From JBFXCK01 sp050182275 (GTDB lineage Bacteria > Pseudomonadota > Alphaproteobacteria > SHNJ01): a stretch of DNA of 64,000 bases. This document shows, in pieces, positions 58,121 to 64,000 of this stretch. The stretch's first letter is position 1; each line of letters opens with the position of its first letter. The notes beneath the pieces were generated by a model. That model did not search any database. It saw only the letters and a list, made by a program, of their open reading frames with translations, and was not told the DNA's origin. Position numbers and translations under genes: made by a program. The stretch is taken from NCBI GenBank assembly GCA_050182275.1, contig JBFXCK010000004.1, positions 47,208 through 111,207 on the forward strand, in the 5' to 3' direction.

Positions 58121-61100
58121 TCAAATGGTGGCAAGTTTCACTTGGCCGCGCCCGATCACGGCATTGATCTGGTACACGGCAATGTTGATCGCGCTCTGGG
58201 CCGAGCCGAAATCGACAACCTGATCAGCGGCGCTGTAGGCAGCGGTCGGCGTGGTAGCCGTGATCGTCCGCTTGACGGTGCTGCCGGATAGAATGTCGAT
58301 CTCGTACTTTTCGGCGTCTTCGAAGAGCGGCACGTCGGTGCCGTCCAGCCATTCGCCATACCAGCGTGTGCGGCGTTTCCAGTTAACAATCAGATTGCCG
58401 CTACCGTCGCGCACGCCTTTGACTTGAACAGGCGCGAAGCAGCGCAGGCTATTTCCTTTGAATACGAAGGGATTTGACGGCGCATCGTCCCAATTACCAC
58501 CGTCCGGAATACCTTTGTAGTAAGCTATTTTATTGATTTCGGTCGCAGGCAGAGGCGCGCGATAAACACCGTCGTCTGACAAGAGAACGAAGCGTTCGCC
58601 CATCGTGTGCGTTCCCGTGGCCCATTCCGTGCCGCGCCGACCGCGCAGCAGGCCGGACAACTCATAAAGGCCGCTGGCCAGTACGTTGGCATTGCGCCAT
58701 TGAATGATTTCGTCGCCCAGCAGCGCCACGTTCGTCCAATTGAGAACCTCTAGGGCGGTCTTGCTGTCGAGCGTGCCTTGCGTCAGGGCGATTTGAACCT
58801 TGTTCGTTTCATCCCACGTCCACGGATTTGCAGTGTTGGTAAGCACGGTGGCCGACCAGCCGAAGGTGGGGCCGTCATTGCCCGTGCCAAGAACCTCCCA
58901 GGCCAATTCATCCGGAGAGCGATACATCGATGCGCCCGTGACGGTATTGTCGCGGAAGCCGAAGGCGTAATAGATGCCCAGATTATTGTCCTCATAACGC
59001 AGCATGGGCATATCCAGGATCAGCAGCGGGGTCGGCCCCGTGTTGCTGATTGGCGTGGCGGGCAAACCACCACCGGAGCCTGTCGAATTCGAGATATAAA
59101 CAATCTCATCTTCGGCCACGGCTTCGCATGACACCACATTGTTGCCGCCGAAATCCACTTTGTTCAAACGCAGCTTCAGCGAAAAATCATCGACGGTGAC
59201 GGTCAGAACGTCAGCGGGATCCAAGCGCAGCCATTTCGGCGGCAGGCTAAATTTATACTGGTTGCGCTCGACCCAGGCATTGTAGAGTGTACGCTCGGCG
59301 ATTTGCTTTGCTTCATCCGGCGTCAGAGAAATCGAAATTTCCCTAGTCTGCTTTTCGCGTGTGATGATGGCATCCGTGATACGGGAAGCGTGCTGGGTAT
59401 TCGGCTGGTGATCGCGTGTCGGATCGACATGCACGATATCGAGGCGCTGCGGTAATTCCACATCCTGAACTCTGCTTTCCGAAAGACGGATTTGTTCGTC
59501 CTGGCCGCTATCGCTGGCCCCTAAATCGTCTTTTGCAATCGTGGCGGCAGATGCACTGCCGCGCGGAACAAAGCGCAAGATTCCATCCGTCTCCACAGCA
59601 TCGACAAAATACGACCCCATCAACGGTTCCAAAGCCTCGCGCGCGGCCATGCGGCGGCTAACCACATACCCGCGCAGGGATTGGCTTACGGCGCTTGAAA
59701 TGACGCTCGTGGAGGCCATGCCAGCCTTTTGGCAGATGTCCTTAAGAACATTCGACAAAGGCACGGCATCATTGCCGTAACGCTCCAGCGGATATTTGAA
59801 CATGCCATCGTAGGTCATGATGATGGCGGAGTGTGTGAACTTTTCGTATGTGCCGCCGAGATGAGCCGGATAGGTGGTTGCCAGATCAAGCAAATCGATC
59901 CGGCGCTCGATTTTCATCGTGACGAGGTTGACCAGCGTCACATCGTAATCGGCGACAGCCCAATATTTCCCGTTGAGCGGATAATTGTAATCAGACTGGA
60001 TGCCCCAGCCAGCGGGGATGGCCACATCATCACAATGATCTGCATACCCGCTCTCCGGATGCCATTTAATTAGACGCTCACCAAGTCCAAGTGTGAAATA
60101 AATATGCCCTGTAAAATCATCCCACCATACAGTGCGTGGCAGTTCGCCGTTCGTCCAAGCCGTGCTGCTCCATTCGGTCAGTTCACCCGTACCAAGGCCA
60201 TTAGGAACAAAACGACGAACATAATTTCCTGTAACTTGCCAGTACCGACCATATGGATCATCACACATGGGGCCACCAAACATCACAGAAGGAAAATAAT
60301 TTGAGATGTCAGCTATCTCTACCAAGTCGGTGTTGTAAACTTTGCGAGATGTGTAACAAAAAAGTTTATCCCGCCGAACACAGCCATTAATGGTGTAATC
60401 CACTTTAGGACTCGATAGCTTTACGATCCCCAAAGTCTCTGGATGTCGTTTTACCAGCCGCATGTAGATGCTGGAAATATCAGTCGCGTGGTAATAATAG
60501 CCTTGACTGTCTATTCCGCAAAAATCACCAAATACATCATTGGCACCTGGAAAAGCGGTTGACCAATTCGGATCTTCTAAACCACGCTCCAACACGAAAC
60601 GGTTGTTGACGCAATCATATTTCCAAACATGGTCTGCGCCCGTGCCAATCATCATGCCGCGTGCTTGATCAAGAATGCCGCCTTCCTTGGTCATCGTCGT
60701 AGCGGGCGGAAAAACGAAGATGTCGCCCTGCATATCGCCGTCCGCGACAACCTCAGCGCTGATATTCGGAATGCGGTTGGCAAAATCCTTTAACTGCAAA
60801 TCATCGAAAACCAGATAGCATAGCCCCCGAAAGGCAGGCACGTTTCCAGCGCCGAGATGCATTTCCATCGTGGAATCTGGCTCTTCATCTTCACCGCCAC
60901 GGTGGATACGCACGACACCAGGATATTTTTCCGTTGATCGCGTGTTGCTGGCACTAGCATCGTAGATAACCTTCGTGTCCGCCCAGATCCGGCGCACGGT
61001 CGCCACAGGGCCGAGGCAAAGACCGACCGCAAAGGACACGGAATAGCTATAGGTGGTCTGCGACGATTTCTTACCGCCGCCTTTACCGCCGCTGCTTTTC

Positions 61101-61366
61101 TTGACGGTGCGGGTTTCCTTGAGCGGCGTCGACCAGATGACGTTGCCGGAAATCCGCATGGTGCCGTACACAAGCGGGATCGGCGCACCGTAGGTTGAGG
61201 TTTGCACCGACAAATCGTCGATGCGCGGGCCTTCGATATTCTGGCCTTTGCTACCGCCGAACAAAAGATTGCCCAGCAAGACGCCGCCCAGCCAGCCTGC
61301 GGACGCACCGATCCCGATGGCGGAACCGAGCGCGGATCCGACCACACCTAAAGCAAGAACAGCCAT
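58121..61366 (-). CDS. phage tail tip/host-specificity protein (GTA gp15-like) with a large insertion
   Basis: 1081 residues. The N-terminus has a hydrophobic Gly-rich start (GVVGSALGSAIGIGASAGWL), GPRIDDLSVQTSTYGAPIPL VYG, and SFAVGLCLGPVATVRRIWAD, standard for tail hub or tip proteins. The C-terminal half has the Phage-tail_3 type part (QTREISISLTPDEAKQIAER, YNAWVERNQYKFSLPPKWLR). Between about residues 215 and 540 lies an aromatic and Asp/Gly-rich segment, less GC-rich, that resembles a propeller. The Rhodobacter GTA TIM-barrel is not recognisable. It is the adhesive tip of the tail. The ATG overlaps the upstream stop. Confidence 0.85.
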   Translation of the reverse strand: MAVLALGVVGSALGSAIGIGASAGWLGGVLLGNLLFGGSKGQNIEGPRIDDLSVQTSTYGAPIPLVYGTMRISGNVIWSTPLKETRTVKKSSGGKGGGKKSSQTTYSYSVSFAVGLCLGPVATVRRIWADTKVIYDASASNTRSTEKYPGVVRIHRGGEDEEPDSTMEMHLGAGNVPAFRGLCYLVFDDLQLKDFANRIPNISAEVVADGDMQGDIFVFPPATTMTKEGGILDQARGMMIGTGADHVWKYDCVNNRFVLERGLEDPNWSTAFPGANDVFGDFCGIDSQGYYYHATDISSIYMRLVKRHPETLGIVKLSSPKVDYTINGCVRRDKLFCYTSRKVYNTDLVEIADISNYFPSVMFGGPMCDDPYGRYWQVTGNYVRRFVPNGLGTGELTEWSSTAWTNGELPRTVWWDDFTGHIYFTLGLGERLIKWHPESGYADHCDDVAIPAGWGIQSDYNYPLNGKYWAVADYDVTLVNLVTMKIERRIDLLDLATTYPAHLGGTYEKFTHSAIIMTYDGMFKYPLERYGNDAVPLSNVLKDICQKAGMASTSVISSAVSQSLRGYVVSRRMAAREALEPLMGSYFVDAVETDGILRFVPRGSASAATIAKDDLGASDSGQDEQIRLSESRVQDVELPQRLDIVHVDPTRDHQPNTQHASRITDAIITREKQTREISISLTPDEAKQIAERTLYNAWVERNQYKFSLPPKWLRLDPADVLTVTVDDFSLKLRLNKVDFGGNNVVSCEAVAEDEIVYISNSTGSGGGLPATPISNTGPTPLLILDMPMLRYEDNNLGIYYAFGFRDNTVTGASMYRSPDELAWEVLGTGNDGPTFGWSATVLTNTANPWTWDETNKVQIALTQGTLDSKTALEVLNWTNVALLGDEIIQWRNANVLASGLYELSGLLRGRRGTEWATGTHTMGERFVLLSDDGVYRAPLPATEINKIAYYKGIPDGGNWDDAPSNPFVFKGNSLRCFAPVQVKGVRDGSGNLIVNWKRRTRWYGEWLDGTDVPLFEDAEKYEIDILSGSTVKRTITATTPTAAYSAADQVVDFGSAQSAINIAVYQINAVIGRGQVKLATI

Positions 61367-61815
61367 TACATACCTTTGAAATACGGGAAGCGATAAGCCG
61401 CCGAGATGCGTTGCTGCCAGCGTTCGTCAAGCCCATGCTCGACGACTTTGCCGACACCGGAATAGCTATGGATGATCCCGTGATCGGTGATTAAAGCGAC
61501 GTGCTGCGGCTCACGGCCCCAGGCCATGAAATAGAAATCGGCGATCTGCGCTTCCTCCACCGGAATGGGGATGAACCAGCGGCTCAAGGCTTCGCGCATG
61601 CGGCGGCTATCGGGCATCATTGAATAATTGGCGTATGACAGCGCCTCCGGCGAATTCGGATCGTAATCCATCAGATTGTGCTGCATGCCGATGGCTTTGA
61701 TCAGGCCGATGCAATCGCAGGCCACGCCTTTGAGCGCGCCTTGGTGTTTGAAAGGCGTGTTGATCCATTCGCGCGCTTCGCGCACGATGTCCATGCGGGT
61801 GAGTTTATTTGCCAT
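61366..61815 (-). CDS. NlpC/P60-family phage cell-wall peptidase (GTA gp14-like)
   Basis: 149 residues from ATG 61815; the longer frame upstream only overlaps the previous gene. The NlpC/P60 core is present: AREWINTPFKHQGALKGVAC, DCIGLIKAIG with the nucleophile in ACDCIG, FYFMAWGREPQHVALITDHG with the histidine. The protein should cut peptidoglycan peptides locally during DNA entry. The order DUF2460-DUF2163-NlpC-tip is the standard one of RcGTA and related siphophages. It overlaps DUF2163 by 11 bases. Confidence 0.9.
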   Translation of the reverse strand: MANKLTRMDIVREAREWINTPFKHQGALKGVACDCIGLIKAIGMQHNLMDYDPNSPEALSYANYSMMPDSRRMREALSRWFIPIPVEEAQIADFYFMAWGREPQHVALITDHGIIHSYSGVGKVVEHGLDERWQQRISAAYRFPYFKGM

Positions 61816-62650
61816 CGGGATAAGCCAGAACCTGATCGTTGCCAGGGACGTTCGGTTCGCCCCTGAAGTTTTTGACGTTGTTGTACCTGTCTTTACAGGT
61901 CGAGAATTTCTTGTCGCAGCCTGGGCGCAGACTGTAATTGTCGCCGACCGCCACGATGCTGGGCATGGGCAAGAACAGCGTGAACGCACCGCCGCTGGCG
62001 AAGGCTTTCACTTCCATCTTGCGGCCCACGTTCGCGCCGCTTGTCCATGTCAGCAAACCGCCGTTCCAGTAATTTACGGCCTCGGCGCGCGACGTATCGG
62101 TGAAGCTGCGCCTGTCGGTGACGGCGGTGATCGCTCCGGTCACGGTGAGCGCGGCCAGATTCACTTTGCAGCGGGTATCGCCCAGATCGGCACGGCAATC
62201 CGGCGTGTAAAGCTCAACGATTTGCTGTGAAAGCGCCTGCGATAAGCCACGCAATTCAGCGCGGAATACCGTGTCCTTCAACTCGACTTCACCGATGGTG
62301 CCGCGCTTCAGGATGATTTTGCCATTGGCGATGTTGGCCCAATTGACGAGGAAAATCTCAATCGTTGCACCATCCCAAACACCAGCGCGCAAATCGGCGG
62401 CACTCAAGGTTTCGCTATCAATGGCGCTTTCAATGTCCAGGTTATCGACCGCCAGGTTAGCGATGGTGTGGATGGCCGAGCGCGTATAGCCGGAGCGCGC
62501 CTGGTAAACCAAGCTATCCACGGTCAAATTTTTATCGAAGTCGGTGAAGCCGAATATCGACCCATCGCGGCGCGTGACCTTCCAGCAAGTGGCAAGACTT
62601 GTTGTCTCGCCAGCAATGTGGGTGATGAGTTGTGAAGAAGCTGTTTTCAT
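61805..62650 (-). CDS. DUF2163 phage tail protein (GTA gp13-like)
   Basis: 281 residues from ATG 62650, which overlaps the DUF2460 stop by four bases (ATGA). The family pattern is visible: TTSLATCWKVTRRDGSIFGF, TDFDKNLTV, the internal LRGLSQALSQQIVELYTPDC, RADLGDTRCKVNL, and the C-terminal LRPGCDKKFSTCKDRYNNVK with conserved cysteines, where it binds an iron-sulphur cluster in RcGTA Hub1. It forms part of the baseplate hub. Confidence 0.92.
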   Translation of the reverse strand: MKTASSQLITHIAGETTSLATCWKVTRRDGSIFGFTDFDKNLTVDSLVYQARSGYTRSAIHTIANLAVDNLDIESAIDSETLSAADLRAGVWDGATIEIFLVNWANIANGKIILKRGTIGEVELKDTVFRAELRGLSQALSQQIVELYTPDCRADLGDTRCKVNLAALTVTGAITAVTDRRSFTDTSRAEAVNYWNGGLLTWTSGANVGRKMEVKAFASGGAFTLFLPMPSIVAVGDNYSLRPGCDKKFSTCKDRYNNVKNFRGEPNVPGNDQVLAYPDGK

Positions 62651-63246
62651 ACGCGGATTTCCACAATCGGGATGCCCGACCATTGGTGAAGGTTAACTTG
62701 TTCAATGGTGACGGCCATGCGATCGGTGTCGAATCGTACAGGCACGTCGAACTCATAATCAGCCGAAACAGCCACGCCATTTCCCGGCGCGGTCGAAAAA
62801 GTAATAACGCCGGTGGTGGTGTTCACCGACCAGCCAGACATTTGCTGCACGCCTGCAAGATAAACTTTGACCGTGCCGGCCACGGGCTTGGTGATCGTTC
62901 GTACATCCGTTGCACCGCCCGACGAATAGGTGCGGATCAGCTGGAATGTCGTAATTGTACCATTGCCCGTACCCACCGCCTGACCCGTCGCCTTGTAATC
63001 CGTCCAGTCTTTGAACCGGAATCCGTGCGCACGGCCTTTACGCGCGCGGAAGAAAGCGACCAGCGCATCAAGCTGCGTTTGCTTTTTAAGACCGGAGGCC
63101 ACGTCCCAGCGCCCACGCGCGGATGACCAGTTGATATTGCGCTGCTCATAGCCGGAGGCCGTGGCAACGACGGACGTGGCGAATTCAGGCCCGCCCGTCG
63201 CGCCATAGGCAATATCGTTCGGAAATTGTACTTCGTGGAAAGCCAT
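62647..63246 (-). CDS. DUF2460 phage tail protein (GTA gp12-like distal tail protein)
   Basis: 199 residues covering the whole DUF2460 (TIGR02217) family: FHEVQFPNDIAYGATGGPEF, GYEQRNINWSSARGRWDVAS, LDALVAFFRARKGRAHGFRF KDWTDYK, and the end RFDTDRMAVTIEQVNLHQWS. In RcGTA it is the distal tail protein. Its ATG overlaps the tape-measure stop. Confidence 0.94.
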   Translation of the reverse strand: MAFHEVQFPNDIAYGATGGPEFATSVVATASGYEQRNINWSSARGRWDVASGLKKQTQLDALVAFFRARKGRAHGFRFKDWTDYKATGQAVGTGNGTITTFQLIRTYSSGGATDVRTITKPVAGTVKVYLAGVQQMSGWSVNTTTGVITFSTAPGNGVAVSADYEFDVPVRFDTDRMAVTIEQVNLHQWSGIPIVEIRV

Positions 63247-64000
63247 TACAGATTCCTTTTCGCACGCTGAATGCCGCGCGCCGCTTCAGCCGTGATTTGC
63301 GATTGGCTCATGCGGAAACTGCTGGCATCCGGTGTGGTGATGTTCATGACCACGTTGACAGGCGATCCCATGCGGGTGCCGTCCTTCGGCAACACGACTT
63401 CACCGCGCTCCAAAATGGCGGGAATTTCCCCAGGCTTTAGGCCCGCAACACCGCCCGTGTGATAGCGCGGTGCGTTGGCAAATACATACGCAGGCATACG
63501 GCGCTGCGGCGCGGATCCACCAACTTCGCCACCTTCGTGGAAGATGCTGCTGAAAATACTGTCCAGGAAACCGCCGCCACCCATGCTGCTGCCCAGCATG
63601 TTAAAGAGCGGCCCTGTGATCGACTTTTGCACGGCCATGCGCGTAATGTCGGCCACGATGGAATTCGCAAGGTCACCCAGGCTTTGCAGGCTTTTGCCAC
63701 CAGAGGTGACGAAATCCACAATCGCATCCTCGGTTGCCTTCATGCCTTCGGTGAAGGCTTTCTCAACCGCCGACGCCGCATCCTCGGCTTGTTCACGATA
63801 ATTGCGGAAGGCCCGCAATGCTCCGGCTTCAGCATCCTTGCGCGCGTCGAGCTGCTGCTTTTCAGCATTGGCAACGGCGCGGTTATAGGTTTCCTGGCTG
63901 ATCGCGCCAGCATCGAGCATGTTTTTAAGACGCTCTAATTCTGCCGTGTAGGATTCCGTCGCCGTGCGCGTGGCGTTGGTGACCTGTTCGCCTTCCTGTT
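63246..64000 (-). CDS. phage tail tape measure protein, C-terminal part (runs off the window)
   Basis: The frame stays open from its stop at 63246 to the end of the window at 64000, so the start is outside. The visible 251 residues are helical and glutamine/alanine-rich (LERLKNMLDAGAISQETYNR, AVANAEKQQLDARKDAEAGA), then KAFTEGMKATEDAIVDFVTS, SLQSLGDLANSIVADITRMA, and a glycine-rich end (FHEGGEVGGSAPQRRMPAYV). KSITGPLFNMLGSSMGGGGF and this end are characteristic of lambda-like and GTA tape measure proteins. It sets tail length. Confidence 0.9.
   Translation of the reverse strand, partial: QEGEQVTNATRTATESYTAELERLKNMLDAGAISQETYNRAVANAEKQQLDARKDAEAGALRAFRNYREQAEDAASAVEKAFTEGMKATEDAIVDFVTSGGKSLQSLGDLANSIVADITRMAVQKSITGPLFNMLGSSMGGGGFLDSIFSSIFHEGGEVGGSAPQRRMPAYVFANAPRYHTGGVAGLKPGEIPAILERGEVVLPKDGTRMGSPVNVVMNITTPDASSFRMSQSQITAEAARGIQRAKRNL

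Noticed and set aside
1..64000. CRISPR array or insertion sequence
   Set aside because: No regularly spaced identical repeats of 25-40 bases and no transposase frame were found.

Overview
The window reads as an alphaproteobacterial chromosome segment of roughly 50 % GC; I do not name a genus. The evidence is an acidic-insert RpoD, a DUF1328/entericidin stress-type gene cluster, an MlaC-type terminus, a CnrYXH metal regulator and a tail module in the gene order of alphaproteobacterial phages and gene transfer agents.

Region 1 (1-22.7 kb) is mostly housekeeping. It runs from an MlaC-like tail to a flagellin whose variable domain is a complete seven-repeat FG-GAP propeller, then a SIMPL protein, EttA, a tRNA-Ile(CAT), a redoxin, an ankyrin protein, an MscS channel and small envelope or stress genes (including a 48-aa entericidin and a 23-aa hydrophobic peptide). 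These are followed by YjbQ, RpoD, DnaG, a YqeY protein, CarA-CarB, GreA, an Lrp-type regulator, TrxB and a LysR regulator.

Region 2 (22.7-26 kb) is AT-richer and unusual. Two tandem paralogues of unknown family look to me like TrpRS/TyrRS-type class I aminoacyl-tRNA synthetase cores without a visible KMSKS motif. Beside them, on the other strand, is a candidate small RNA with its own terminator.

Region 3 (26-37.6 kb) holds an exported SNase-like protein, an aminotransferase, PurA, an RNase J-like beta-lactamase-fold protein, a MacA-MacB-TolC-type efflux operon, a DUF488 protein and an orphan solute-binding protein.

Region 4 (37.6-54.1 kb) is accessory. It has a RloC/PrrC-like ATPase (putative anticodon nuclease) divergent from an unknown gene across three repeats at exact 23-bp spacing. 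Then comes a metal island: anti-sigma, CnrX-type sensor and ECF sigma factor in the cnrYXH order, an RND pump (CBA), three exported metal-site proteins, a CsoR repressor with a clear operator, a CopA-type ATPase, a 16-cysteine copper-storage-like protein and two DUF305 proteins. The genes fit metal sensing (nickel/cobalt-like through CnrX, copper through CsoR), export from periplasm and cytoplasm, and sequestration.

Region 5 (54.1-64 kb, minus strand, running off the window) is the tail and lysis end of a prophage or GTA-like element: tape measure, DUF2460, DUF2163, NlpC/P60 peptidase, tail tip, fibre and surface proteins, holin-like protein, muralytic/virion protein and an overlapping Rz/Rz1 spanin pair.
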